From contig CANJQG010000034.1 of NCBI GenBank assembly GCA_947476405.1, positions 1 through 19,226 on the forward strand: DNA of 19,226 nucleotides, written 5' to 3'. The position numbers and the translations under genes are program-made. This document shows, in pieces, positions 1-7,553 of this stretch. The DNA is from Thiotrichales bacterium. GTDB lineage: Bacteria; Pseudomonadota; Gammaproteobacteria; Francisellales; CACEW01. Below the pieces are notes generated by a model. The model did no database searches. It worked only from the letters and a program-made list of their open reading frames with translations, and was not told the DNA's origin. The first letter of the stretch is position 1, and each line of letters starts with the position of its first letter.

Positions 1-93
1 AAAATTACCCGCGGACGCCTAACGCCGTCAATACGTTCAGATTCTGCTGTTTATCTGGCCATTTCTGAAAATAATATTGCAAGAGGCTCTTAA
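1..93 (+). CDS. Possible C-terminal tail of an unidentified gene
   Basis: One plus-strand frame is open from the window edge (frame starting at base 1) for 30 codons and stops at TAA 91-93. The tail ends ...ENNIARGS. It lies 18 bp from the stop of the convergent membrane-protein gene, which fits the tight packing elsewhere. I do not recognise the family. A 30-codon open frame can occur by chance, so this is weak support and the start lies outside the window. Confidence 0.3.
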   Translation, partial: KITRGRLTPSIRSDSAVYLAISENNIARGS

Positions 94-111
94 AATTGTT
101 TTTGTCAATCT

Positions 112-657
112 TTAATTGTCTCGCTCAAATGCAACCATTTTTAAAATAATTTGGCTGTTAAACAAGAGGGCATAAAAGAAGAGCAGTAGAATGGGCAGGT
201 TTACTGCGAGACTCAGGATAAAAAGAGTCATTCGAAGTTCAAAGCTCAGGGTGTAAAAAGTGGTTTTGGACTCGTTTGAAAAATGGGGAATCAATAAAAA
301 TCCAAACAGGGCGAGGCTGCTAATGGATAAAATAAAAGGCTGCTGCCAGCTATGAATAATAAGGCCTAGTAAAAGAATGGCTTCAAAAATAAGCAAGTGA
401 AGGGCTTCTACTTTTGTTTTTTGTAAATAAAACAAGCTTCTTAAGAAAGGAACAAATATAAAGAGTAAAATGATAAATAAAAGACCGAAAAAATAATTAG
501 AAGCTGCTAAAATCATGGCCATGACGATACTGCATAGGAAGGTAAAAAAATAGATTTTTTGACCTGGTGCAATAGTGGTGCCCAGCAGTTTGCTAAAATA
601 GCGCGTTAAGTGGCCATAGAGATAATCTGCATAATTGTCTTTGCCTGGTTCGTACAT
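112..657 (-). CDS. Small multi-pass membrane protein coupled to ftsY
   Basis: This encodes a 181-aa, very hydrophobic protein with about five to six predicted membrane segments, spread over roughly residues 35-180, after a polar N-terminus of about 30 residues. The start ATG at 657 follows the ftsY stop (TAG 662-660) by two bases, so it is almost certainly co-transcribed and translationally coupled with ftsY. The N-terminal stretch (RYFSKLLGTTIAPGQ followed by a membrane helix) faintly resembles the entry to CDP-alcohol phosphatidyltransferases, but the catalytic DGxxAR...D...D signature is absent. I therefore do not assign an enzyme. Next to the SRP receptor, a role at the inner membrane is reasonable but inferred. 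Gene reality is well supported by spacing and composition; function is unknown. Confidence 0.75.
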   Translation of the reverse strand: MYEPGKDNYADYLYGHLTRYFSKLLGTTIAPGQKIYFFTFLCSIVMAMILAASNYFFGLLFIILLFIFVPFLRSLFYLQKTKVEALHLLIFEAILLLGLIIHSWQQPFILSISSLALFGFLLIPHFSNESKTTFYTLSFELRMTLFILSLAVNLPILLLFFYALLFNSQIILKMVAFERDN

Positions 658-659
658 GG

Positions 660-1565
660 CTAATGCTCCTCAAAAAGGCTGTCAATAAAGGATAGAGTAT
701 CAAATCGGGAGAGATCTTCCAAGGCCTCGCCCGTTCCGATAAAGTAAATCGGAATTTTAAATTCCTGACTGAGTGCAAAAACAATGCCTGCCTTCGCTGT
801 GCCATCGAGTTTTGTAATGATTAAACCGGTCACGTTCAGGGCCGCATGAAACTCGCGGAGTTGTTGGATGGCATTTTGTCCGATACTGGCGTCGAGCACT
901 AAAATCACTTCATGTGGTGCGCTGGCATCGATTTTTTTGATCACCCGTGCGGCTTTTCGAAGTTCATCCATTAGATGGCTTTTGTTTTGTAAGCGGCCTG
1001 CGGTATCTGCTAAAACAACATCAATCTGTTTGGCTTGCGCAGATTGGATGGCGTCAAAAATAACGGAAGCGCTATCGCTGCCCATCGGTTGTGCAATCAT
1101 ATTGATTTTGTTTCGCTCTGCCCAAACTTGAAGTTGGCTGACGGCGGCTGCACGGAAGGTGTCTCCTGCCGCAAGGAGGACGCTTTTTTGATGCTGTTTT
1201 AAAAAATAAGCCAGTTTGCCGATAGAGGTTGTTTTGCCTGCCCCATTGACGCCCACAAACAAAATCACCCGAGGTTGATGGGGGCTGCTGATTTCAAATG
1301 CTTTTTGCGAGGCATTTAAGATTTCACTGAGTTCAATTTTCAGTGCGGCCTTGATCTCACACTGCTCTTTGCTGACCCGTGCTTTCAGTTTTGCTAAAAT
1401 AGCATCGGTCGTTTCGATTCCAAAATCAGCGTGTAATAGAAGGGTGGAGAGGGCTTCCAGCGTGTCTTCATCAATCATTGTTTTGCGGCCTAAAAATTGC
1501 AAGCCATGATTGAATGCAGAGCGTGTCTTGCTGAGGGCTGATTTAATACTTTTGAAAAAGGCCAT
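660..1565 (-). CDS. ftsY: Signal recognition particle receptor FtsY
   Basis: FtsY is the SRP-receptor GTPase that docks ribosome-nascent-chain-SRP complexes at the inner membrane for co-translational insertion. The 301-aa product is essentially only the NG domain: a helical N domain (about 1-95) and a G domain with the P-loop GVNGAGKTT (105-113), the DTFRAAA motif (135-141), DTAGR (187-191) and TKLDG (251-255). The long acidic A domain of E. coli FtsY (497 aa) is missing, as in many short FtsY proteins. It starts at ATG 1565 with no clear Shine-Dalgarno sequence. The next gene follows at 2-bp spacing. ftsE and ftsX, often adjacent in gammaproteobacteria, are not seen. A minus-strand promoter at 1596-1624 probably drives it. 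Confidence 0.97.
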   Translation of the reverse strand: MAFFKSIKSALSKTRSAFNHGLQFLGRKTMIDEDTLEALSTLLLHADFGIETTDAILAKLKARVSKEQCEIKAALKIELSEILNASQKAFEISSPHQPRVILFVGVNGAGKTTSIGKLAYFLKQHQKSVLLAAGDTFRAAAVSQLQVWAERNKINMIAQPMGSDSASVIFDAIQSAQAKQIDVVLADTAGRLQNKSHLMDELRKAARVIKKIDASAPHEVILVLDASIGQNAIQQLREFHAALNVTGLIITKLDGTAKAGIVFALSQEFKIPIYFIGTGEALEDLSRFDTLSFIDSLFEEH

Positions 1566-1571
1566 GTGAGT

Positions 1572-1600
1572 TTGACGCGCAGCGAGAAAAGAGGTATTTT
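1572..1600 (+). promoter_or_regulatory. Sigma70-type promoter for the 94-aa ORF
   Basis: TTGACG (1572-1577), a 17-bp spacer and TATTTT (1595-1600) lie upstream of the plus-strand ORF at 1627, giving a leader of about 20 nt that contains an AGGAG ribosome site. The -10 overlaps the -10 of the divergent ftsY promoter. Confidence 0.55.
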
Positions 1601-1624
1601 AAGCTGAAAGGAGAGGTTTCGCAA
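1596..1624 (-). promoter_or_regulatory. Sigma70-type promoter for ftsY
   Basis: On the minus strand, TTGCGA (1624-1619), a 17-bp spacer and TAAAAT (1601-1596) precede ftsY by about 30 bp. Its -10 shares five of six base pairs with the -10 of the opposing promoter, so polymerase could occupy only one at a time. Confidence 0.5.
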
Positions 1625-1626
1625 TC

Positions 1627-1911
1627 ATGGATGAGTTAGATTTGAATAAAGAGCAGCTGCTTGAAGCCGTTAAAGCATTGCAAAGCGCGGTGACTGAAGC
1701 ATCACAATATAATGTCAAGCAGCTGGATGCATCCGAATTGCGTCGTGCGGCCTTGCATCAATTTATGCTGGAGCAAAATAGTTTGATTCAGGAAATAAAG
1801 TATCATTTTAATCAGGAAGTGACTGCGCTACGCCAGGCTTTTTGTAAACAACCCGGCCTTCTCGCATCGTCACTTGCACTTCCAAGTCCTGATTCAGAAC
1901 CGCAAAATTAG
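1627..1911 (+). CDS. Small coiled-coil-like hypothetical protein
   Basis: This 94-aa product is rich in Glu, Gln, Leu and Ala with an amphipathic, probably helical core (about residues 5-72) and a Ser/Pro-rich tail. It starts at ATG 1627 with AGGAG 10 bp upstream and a 17-bp-spaced promoter at 1572-1600, which is why I accept it. Its last 104 bp overlap the 3' end of nagA on the other strand, so the tail (residues about 62-94) is constrained by nagA and may be poorly conserved. It has no signal peptide or membrane segment. I do not recognise the family. The gene is likely but not certain. Confidence 0.55.
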   Translation: MDELDLNKEQLLEAVKALQSAVTEASQYNVKQLDASELRRAALHQFMLEQNSLIQEIKYHFNQEVTALRQAFCKQPGLLASSLALPSPDSEPQN

Positions 1912-2989
1912 CTTTTTTTCCTTGACTGATTGAGCCGATCTGTTGATTCATTTTGAGAATTTTTGCGGGGATGCTGGTGGCTAATGGAATGAGTTTTTCT
2001 AAAGCAATGCCTGTGTATTGATGTGCGTTTTTGAGTGCTTGATTGAGGCAGAGTGTGCTGCCCGCCAAGGCGCCATTTTTTTTCAGTCGGGCTTCTTGAT
2101 CTTTCAAAATCACGGTCTGCCCGCCAAAAACATATTCGCCATTTTTTAAACATTTTGCACTCATTGCATCCGTCACTAAAACTAATTGACTGTGTTTTTT
2201 TAATTGAAAAATAAAGCGGATCATTTCAGGCGCGATGTGTAGTCCGTCGACAATGATTTCTGCCGTCATGCGTTCATCCATCAGGAGGGCGGCTGCAGCA
2301 CCTGGGGTGCGATGATGGATGCCCCGCATGGCATTGAACAAATGCGTGGCGTGAGTCGCGCCTCTGTCGATCGCAGTGAGCGTTTCGTTAAAGCTTGCGG
2401 CAGTGTGACCTAGCGAAGCCACGATGCCCAGCTTTTTTGCAGTATCAATTAATTCAAGTGCCTGTGGAAGTTCAGGAGCCAAGGTCAGAATTTTGATTGA
2501 TCCTGCGCTGCGTTTTTGCCACGCTTCAAGGAGCAAAGGATTAGGTTGGAGCAAATGTATGCCACATTGAGCCCCCATAAATTCAGTACTTAAAAAGGGG
2601 CCTTCCAGGTGTAAGCCTAATATTTCTGCGCCATGATAATCTCGGTTATTTTTTTGACAATATACGCTGTTATCGATTGCGGCTTCAATCCGTGCGATCG
2701 ATTCAGTCATGGTCGTGGCTAGGAAACCCGTTACGCCTTCTTCTGCGAGTGTTTTGCTGATCATTGAAAGCGAATTAGGGGTTCCATCCATGACATCATG
2801 ACCTTTTATGCCATGAATATGAAGATCGATGAGTCCTGGAATGAGGATGGAGTGGGGATCTAGTTCCCAGTCATAATGATCCATTGTGGAGGCCGGTTCG
2901 ATATTTTCAATCAGACCATTTTGAACGGTAATCACTTGGTTTTGAAGGCGGGTACCTTCGCTCATTACAAGAGGTGCTTTGATTTTCAT
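1808..2989 (-). CDS. nagA: N-acetylglucosamine-6-phosphate deacetylase
   Basis: NagA removes acetate from GlcNAc-6-phosphate to give GlcN-6-phosphate, a cytosolic step in amino-sugar use and peptidoglycan recycling. The product is 393 aa (E. coli NagA is 382). Amidohydrolase landmarks are visible: GLIDLHIHG with H57 and H59, the GLHLEGPF glutamate near residue 128, LGHTAA and HATHLFNAM histidines, and VTDAMSA aspartate. E. coli NagA has Gln and Asn in place of the HxH pair, so this enzyme looks like the two-metal form. The start ATG 2989 follows the sugar-kinase stop by one base, so the two are coupled and catalyse consecutive steps. The 3' end overlaps the plus-strand ORF. No nagB is in the window. 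Confidence 0.95.
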   Translation of the reverse strand: MKIKAPLVMSEGTRLQNQVITVQNGLIENIEPASTMDHYDWELDPHSILIPGLIDLHIHGIKGHDVMDGTPNSLSMISKTLAEEGVTGFLATTMTESIARIEAAIDNSVYCQKNNRDYHGAEILGLHLEGPFLSTEFMGAQCGIHLLQPNPLLLEAWQKRSAGSIKILTLAPELPQALELIDTAKKLGIVASLGHTAASFNETLTAIDRGATHATHLFNAMRGIHHRTPGAAAALLMDERMTAEIIVDGLHIAPEMIRFIFQLKKHSQLVLVTDAMSAKCLKNGEYVFGGQTVILKDQEARLKKNGALAGSTLCLNQALKNAHQYTGIALEKLIPLATSIPAKILKMNQQIGSISQGKKANFAVLNQDLEVQVTMREGRVVYKKPGVAQSLPD

Positions 2990-2990
2990 T

Positions 2991-3875
2991 TTATACCGGA
3001 ATGCCCATATGTTGTTTTAAGAGCATAATCGCACCAATGGTTGCATCAAATTTCCGGAGAACAATATTAGCGCGGAGACGATGAGATAAATAAGGCTCCA
3101 GAAAGGGGGCAATTCCGCCCAAAAGACAGCAGGGTAGAATCCGTGTTGCCTTCGCTTTCAGTGCGTCCCAGAGGCGATCGATTTCATGTGCGGCCATTTT
3201 GATCTGGCAGACTGCAAAAGGGTCATTTTCATTGAGGGCCTCAATTAATAAAGGAGCGAGCTCTGCAAAATCACCTGGTTTTGCTTGATTTGCAAAAGTT
3301 GAAAATTGAAAAATATCTTGTTGAAAGCGATCAAATACAGTACGCAAAAGAGGGGTCCAAGGTTGACGTCCATCAAAAGCTTGAAAAGTCGCGCGGCTGA
3401 GTTCCATTCCCAGCCAAGCGCCGCCCCCTTCATCAGAGTGCGGGAAGCCGTATCCGCCGACGCGACTTTCTATGGCATTCTCAATTTGAAAGCCCATAAC
3501 GCCCGTTCCCACTAGAATAATCGCGCCATCTGAGCTTCCATGCGCACCAATGCAAGCTGCAGAGGCATCACTGTCTAAAATTAAAGTATGGTAGGGGTGT
3601 GGAACATTCAAGAAGCTGGCGCGAGAGGCAGGGACTTCTGTGCTTCCAGCCATGCCCAGTCCAACGTGAATTTGGTAGCGTTCAATGTCTGGAATATTCG
3701 CATTAGACAGTGCATTATTAATTGCTGAGCGTACGGATTGCCAGCTTCCCATGACAGAAGTTTTAATATTTCCCGGGCCGCCCTCTCCTTTTCCGAGAGT
3801 ATTGCCCATTTCATCCTGGAGTGTTGCCCTAGTTTTGCTGCCGCCACCATCCACACCAATAAATAAGTCTTGCAT
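2991..3875 (-). CDS. N-acetylglucosamine/glucosamine kinase, BadF/BadG family
   Basis: This is a predicted ATP-dependent kinase of GlcNAc or GlcN from the BadF/BadG/BcrA/BcrD ASKHA fold, 294 aa. The first phosphate loop is DGGGSKT (residues 9-15), the second is the LVGTGVMG segment, and an adenosine/sugar region reads GFPHSDEGGGAWLG. The frame stays open upstream to a GTG at 3938, but I place the start at ATG 3875 because AAGGA sits 8 bp before it and the upstream GTG coincides with a probable -35 box. It is followed directly by nagA, which would use the 6-phosphate product, so GlcNAc is the likeliest substrate. The exact sugar cannot be read from sequence. Confidence 0.9.
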   Translation of the reverse strand: MQDLFIGVDGGGSKTRATLQDEMGNTLGKGEGGPGNIKTSVMGSWQSVRSAINNALSNANIPDIERYQIHVGLGMAGSTEVPASRASFLNVPHPYHTLILDSDASAACIGAHGSSDGAIILVGTGVMGFQIENAIESRVGGYGFPHSDEGGGAWLGMELSRATFQAFDGRQPWTPLLRTVFDRFQQDIFQFSTFANQAKPGDFAELAPLLIEALNENDPFAVCQIKMAAHEIDRLWDALKAKATRILPCCLLGGIAPFLEPYLSHRLRANIVLRKFDATIGAIMLLKQHMGIPV

Positions 3876-3909
3876 TTTTCTGTTCCTTGATTGAATGAAA
3901 TTATCATCT

Positions 3910-3938
3910 AATTTACCTGGAAATTTTTTTTTTGTCAC
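3910..3938 (-). promoter_or_regulatory. Probable promoter of the nagK-nagA pair
   Basis: Minus strand: GTGACA (3938-3933), a 17-bp spacer made largely of an A-tract, and TAAATT (3915-3910). It lies 34 bp from the chosen kinase start and back to back with the fis promoter. The -10 is only a moderate match. Confidence 0.4.
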
Positions 3939-3942
3939 CCCC

Positions 3943-3971
3943 TTGTTTTTATTATGATCTCGTCGTACAAT
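3943..3971 (+). promoter_or_regulatory. fis promoter
   Basis: TTGTTT (3943-3948), a 17-bp spacer and TACAAT (3966-3971) give a leader of about 60 nt before fis. In many gammaproteobacteria fis lies behind dusB; here it has its own promoter. Confidence 0.6.
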
Positions 3972-4037
3972 TAGAGAGCAGTGAAAAAACGATCAAATAT
4001 TTGCTGCTTATTTTAATTAAAAAAGGAGAAACTAATT

Positions 4038-4310
4038 ATGCCAGCTACAATGCACTATACCAAGCCTAACAGCAAAACAAAAAAACCTGCACTCAAAGAT
4101 GTGGTTGCTGTTGCAATGACAGAATACTTTGAAAGTTTGAAGGGCGAGCGTCCAGAACATGTTTATAATCTGGTTCTGACAGAAGTTGAGTATCCTTTGC
4201 TTCAAGCCACCATGAAATTTACCAACGACAATCAAAGCCAGGCAGCGCATTTGCTCGGAATCAATCGGGGTACCTTCCGTAAAAAATTGGCTTTCTACGG
4301 CATGCTGTAG
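4038..4310 (+). CDS. fis: DNA-binding protein Fis
   Basis: Fis is a nucleoid-associated, growth-phase-linked dimeric protein that bends DNA and modulates rRNA, tRNA and many other promoters. The 90-aa product (E. coli Fis is 98) has the diagnostic C-terminal helix-turn-helix, with NQSQAAHLLGINRG near residues 64-77 followed by TFRKKL. The upstream PLLQATMKFT helix matches the Fis core. The N-terminal 30 residues are basic and divergent. The start ATG 4038 has an AAGGAG site 9 bp upstream. It is a single-gene unit: its own promoter precedes it, an intrinsic terminator follows, and dusB is absent. Confidence 0.95.
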   Translation: MPATMHYTKPNSKTKKPALKDVVAVAMTEYFESLKGERPEHVYNLVLTEVEYPLLQATMKFTNDNQSQAAHLLGINRGTFRKKLAFYGML

Positions 4311-4334
4311 ACTTTATTTTTTATCGATGAAATG

Positions 4335-4359
4335 CCCCTCAGATCGAGGGGTTTTTTTT
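4335..4359 (+). terminator. Intrinsic terminator of fis
   Basis: CCCCTC (4335-4340), a 5-nt loop and GAGGGG (4346-4351) are followed by eight T residues (4352-4359). The 3' end of the opposing gshA gene runs through the T-tract and loop, so its last codons are fixed by the hairpin. Confidence 0.9.
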
Positions 4360-5631
4360 GGCTAATATTTTTTGTGCGGGCAATGTATCAGGATGCATGA
4401 GCTTATCGATTTGAATTTGCACGCTGTCTTGATGTATTTTGCTTCCCAGTGCGTCTGCATATTTTTGCAGTTCTTTCACGAATGTCAGGCTTTTTTTGAG
4501 ATATTTTGGATTTAAGCCAAACTTAGCCATGTTGAGGGCATTTTGTTTGCTTTGATTGAGGTTGAGTGGCGTTTCAGGGCTTAAAGCCATGTATAGCATA
4601 AAAAGATCTGTAAAATGCAAGGTGGGTGCATCGATTCCCAGTGGGAGCAGTGGGTTTAAATCAAAAATGCGAATTTCTAAATAATTGACGCCTTTCATTT
4701 GCAATTGTTCGGTTAGAGGGAGGTGGGTTAAATTTGGATAAGGCTTGGGGCGAATCGGTGCATAATATTCATTTTCAATTTGTAAATAATTTTCATTCAG
4801 TTGGCCCTCTTTTGGAATATTTGCATAAAGCGGATAGGGGGTGTGCGTGGCGGTATAGAGGGTTTCTGTATATGTGTTGAGAGAGTCATATTTCACTTGA
4901 AGTTCAGGTTCGGTGGGATTGTGATATCCCAACTCGCTTAAACGGAGGGAAGTCGCCTCGGGCCCATAGTATAAATGCTGATCTTCTGTTTTTAAAAAGT
5001 GACAGTCTACATGGGGTTTCAATGAAGGGGCATAACAGAAGGGGGCGGCTCCAAAAAGTAAAATTAATACGTCATAATGCTGTAAGAATTGACGCATCAT
5101 TTTGAAATAAACTTGATTTTTTAAATCCTGATCATTTAGATCGGTGGGATAGAGTGTGCGGTAGGATTTCCAAAATGAATCTTGAAAAGAAATATTGTAA
5201 TGCAATCCGCAAATGACCTGCATCATTCTCCCATAGCGATAGCACAAGCCTTTGCGATATAGAAATTTTTGCTGTGCCTCAGGGGTATCGCCAAACCGCG
5301 CCAGCTTAATCTCATTGACATCAAAAAAAGGAGGCATGCTATAAGGCCATAATACTTCAGGTGCAATTTTGTCTTGGGCTTGTTCGGTTAATTTTTTTAA
5401 GTGATGCATTAATTGAGGGATGTTTTCATGAGGGGGCGTGACAATTTCCAGCTGACTTTCTGAAAAATCAAGGGTAAAAGTCTCATCATTGGGCGAAACA
5501 CCTAAGGCTTCGGAATGCGTTTTTTGTGAAAGATGGTGGTCGGGATTAAGACGCAGATTTTCTCGTTCAATCCCATGGCGCATGGAAAGCCAGTCTTGTG
5601 CAGAACCCGCTTTGATCATTTTATTCAGCAT
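4339..5631 (-). CDS. gshA: Glutamate-cysteine ligase, class I
   Basis: GshA catalyses the ATP-dependent joining of L-glutamate and L-cysteine, the first step of glutathione synthesis. The 430-aa product is shorter than E. coli GshA (518) but collinear with it: RHGIERENLRLN near residue 19, LWPYSMP near 94, GLHYNISF near 142 and YLEIRIFDLNPLLPLGID near 315. A C-terminal trimming accounts for most of the length difference. ATG 5631 overlaps the aminopeptidase stop by 11 bp; an internal ATG at 5619 would leave a 1-bp gap and is equally possible. It is last in the aroE-aroK-aminopeptidase-gshA cluster. Its stop (TGA 4341-4339) lies inside the fis terminator. gshB is not in the window. Confidence 0.93.
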   Translation of the reverse strand: MLNKMIKAGSAQDWLSMRHGIERENLRLNPDHHLSQKTHSEALGVSPNDETFTLDFSESQLEIVTPPHENIPQLMHHLKKLTEQAQDKIAPEVLWPYSMPPFFDVNEIKLARFGDTPEAQQKFLYRKGLCYRYGRMMQVICGLHYNISFQDSFWKSYRTLYPTDLNDQDLKNQVYFKMMRQFLQHYDVLILLFGAAPFCYAPSLKPHVDCHFLKTEDQHLYYGPEATSLRLSELGYHNPTEPELQVKYDSLNTYTETLYTATHTPYPLYANIPKEGQLNENYLQIENEYYAPIRPKPYPNLTHLPLTEQLQMKGVNYLEIRIFDLNPLLPLGIDAPTLHFTDLFMLYMALSPETPLNLNQSKQNALNMAKFGLNPKYLKKSLTFVKELQKYADALGSKIHQDSVQIQIDKLMHPDTLPAQKILAKKNPSI

Positions 5632-7018
5632 AGCGGGCTTCTAAATATGTGAAGACTGCCCGAATGGCCATGGCTTCCCCGCCTTCAGGTCGTCCAGATT
5701 GGGCTGAGGCATTCCAGGCATTTAAATCAAAATGAGCCCAGGGAATATTCTTTCCTACAAAGCATTCTAAAAATAAAGCCGCAGTAATGGCCGCGCCGTA
5801 GCTGTGATTAGGTGCATTATTGAGATCTGCAAATTTTCCGCGGATCATTTTTTTATATCCTGCAAATAAGGGCATTCGCCAGATAGGATCTAGTGTTTTT
5901 TCACTGGCTGTCAGTAAGCCAGCTGCCACATTGTCATCATTGCAGAAGAGTGCGGCGATGGTGTGTCCCATTGCAATACGGGCGGCACCTGTCAGGGTTG
6001 CAAAATCAATCATCAATTCAGGGTTGCTTTCAGAGGCTTTGGTGAGTGCATCCGCTAGAATTAAACGACCTTCAGCATCGGTGTTTCCAATTTCAACGCT
6101 GAGGCCTTTTCTGGAGATAAAAATGTCTCCTGGACGATAGGCATGTCCATTAATTGCATTTTCAACGATGGGGATCAATACCTGCAAGCGAACAGGCAGT
6201 TGATTTTCCATAATTAAACGCGCTAAGCCTAAAGCATGTGCGGCGCCTCCCATGTCTTTTTTCATGGTAGACATGCCATCCATACCTTTAATATTCAATC
6301 CGCCCGTGTCAAAGCAAACCCCTTTTCCAATCAGGCTGATTTTGGGGTGCATTGTATTGCCCCAATTTAATTCAACCAGGCGGGGCGCCTCATCACTGGC
6401 GCGTCCAACGGTATGGATCAAAGGATAGCCTTGTTCTAATAAGGCCGTGCCGACGATTATTTTACATTCTGCTTGATAGACTTTTGCCAACTCTTGCGCT
6501 TCTAAAGCCAGCTGGGTTGGGCCTAAACTTTCAGCGGGGAGATTAATTAAATCACGTATCCAGAATAATGCATTGATATGCGGTTCTAATTTTTTATAAA
6601 GGGAGGGGGTTATTTTAAGTTGTACCGATTTTTTCTTGCGTTCAGCTACAAAATGCTGGAAGCGATAAGTGCCGAGTGCAAAACCCAGGCAAGCTGATTC
6701 TAGATTGAGTAAATGATAAGGGTCTTCAATAGAGTAGAGTCCGTCATTGAGGCGATCATTTAAATCCCCCAGGCAGTACAATGAATCAGTGGGATCAATT
6801 GCGAACAGAAGTGCTTTGAGGCCCTGTTGTGGGTCAGGCAGTGCGAGCATCTGTCCTGCTTCCGCTTTAAATGCATTTGCAATAAGCCATTGTTGAATGG
6901 CGGGTGATTGTGTTTCACACCAAAGATTAAAGTGATCTTGATCTATTACGATGAGGGGGATTGCAATTTTAGTTTTACTTTGATCAAAAGGAAAAAGATG
7001 GGCAACGGGCATCAACAT
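5621..7018 (-). CDS. Leucyl aminopeptidase, M17 family
   Basis: This is a cytosolic two-metal aminopeptidase that releases N-terminal residues from peptides and can cleave Cys-Gly. From ATG 7018 it has 465 aa. All PepA metal and catalytic residues are present with identical spacing: K232, D237 (GKGVCFDTGG), K244, D255, then D314, E316 and R318 in NTDAEGRL. The reading frame is open to 7108 inside aroK, but I choose 7018 because AAGGA lies 6 bp upstream and the extension is not family-like. The N-terminal domain is short, as in smaller M17 enzymes. It sits between aroK and gshA; a link to glutathione-derived Cys-Gly turnover is attractive but inferred. Confidence 0.92.
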   Translation of the reverse strand: MLMPVAHLFPFDQSKTKIAIPLIVIDQDHFNLWCETQSPAIQQWLIANAFKAEAGQMLALPDPQQGLKALLFAIDPTDSLYCLGDLNDRLNDGLYSIEDPYHLLNLESACLGFALGTYRFQHFVAERKKKSVQLKITPSLYKKLEPHINALFWIRDLINLPAESLGPTQLALEAQELAKVYQAECKIIVGTALLEQGYPLIHTVGRASDEAPRLVELNWGNTMHPKISLIGKGVCFDTGGLNIKGMDGMSTMKKDMGGAAHALGLARLIMENQLPVRLQVLIPIVENAINGHAYRPGDIFISRKGLSVEIGNTDAEGRLILADALTKASESNPELMIDFATLTGAARIAMGHTIAALFCNDDNVAAGLLTASEKTLDPIWRMPLFAGYKKMIRGKFADLNNAPNHSYGAAITAALFLECFVGKNIPWAHFDLNAWNASAQSGRPEGGEAMAIRAVFTYLEARYAE

Positions 7019-7049
7019 GAGCAATCCTTGTGTGATTATTGTCATCCCA

Positions 7050-7553
7050 TCATAGCATTTTATTTTGAATTTGTAATGCAAGGGCCTCGGGATTAAGCTG
7101 ATCGACAATCAGGATATGATGAGCGGTTTCTTGATAGAGTGTCCAGCGCTCACTGCGCAGATGCGTGAGTTTATCTTCACGATTGACTCCATTCAAAATC
7201 GGGCGTGTGTGATCACCCTCCGTGCGTTTGAGTTGTTCGGAAATCGATACATCAAGGAAAAAAACAAGCGTCTGTGTTTTGAGGAATGTGCGATTAGACG
7301 CTGCCTTGATGATGCCGCCTCCCGTTGCAATGATGCAATCTTCCTGCTTTGAAAGTAGTTCTAGCAATACGTCGCTTTCAAGTTGACGAAAAGTAGCCTC
7401 TCCCCTTTCAGCAAAAATTTGGCTGACCGTCGCATGCATTTTTTTTTCAATTTCGGTGTCGGTGTCATATAAAGGGAGGGCTAGTTTTTGGGCCAGGTCA
7501 TGCCCGACTGTTGATTTTCCAGCGGCCATGGGGCCAATGAGGCTTATTTTCAT
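7050..7553 (-). CDS. aroK: Shikimate kinase
   Basis: Shikimate kinase phosphorylates shikimate at the 3-hydroxyl using ATP, the fifth step of chorismate synthesis. The 167-aa product has Walker A GPMAAGKST (7-15), the DTD substrate-binding pair near residue 32, FRQLES with the shikimate-binding arginine near 57, the ATGGG loop near 77, the lid HTRPIL near 116, and the LRSERWTLY arginine near 133. ATG 7553 overlaps the aroE stop in an ATGA arrangement, so the two consecutive pathway enzymes are translationally coupled. In E. coli-type genomes aroK pairs with aroB; that gene is not here. The gene name aroK rather than aroL is by convention. Confidence 0.94.
   Translation of the reverse strand: MKISLIGPMAAGKSTVGHDLAQKLALPLYDTDTEIEKKMHATVSQIFAERGEATFRQLESDVLLELLSKQEDCIIATGGGIIKAASNRTFLKTQTLVFFLDVSISEQLKRTEGDHTRPILNGVNREDKLTHLRSERWTLYQETAHHILIVDQLNPEALALQIQNKML

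Noticed and set aside
3608..3907. Alternative ORF inside the sugar kinase
   Set aside because: It lies in another frame of a clearly recognised gene and has no family features. The same applies to the antisense ORFs within ftsY, valS, gshA and nagA.
3876..3938. N-terminal extension of the sugar kinase to GTG 3938
   Set aside because: The extension is Lys/Asn-rich and not family-like; ATG 3875 has a good ribosome site and begins right at the conserved phosphate loop. GTG 3938 coincides with a likely -35 box.
7019..7108. N-terminal extension of the aminopeptidase into aroK
   Set aside because: It overlaps the end of aroK, is not family-like, and ATG 7018 has AAGGA at proper spacing.
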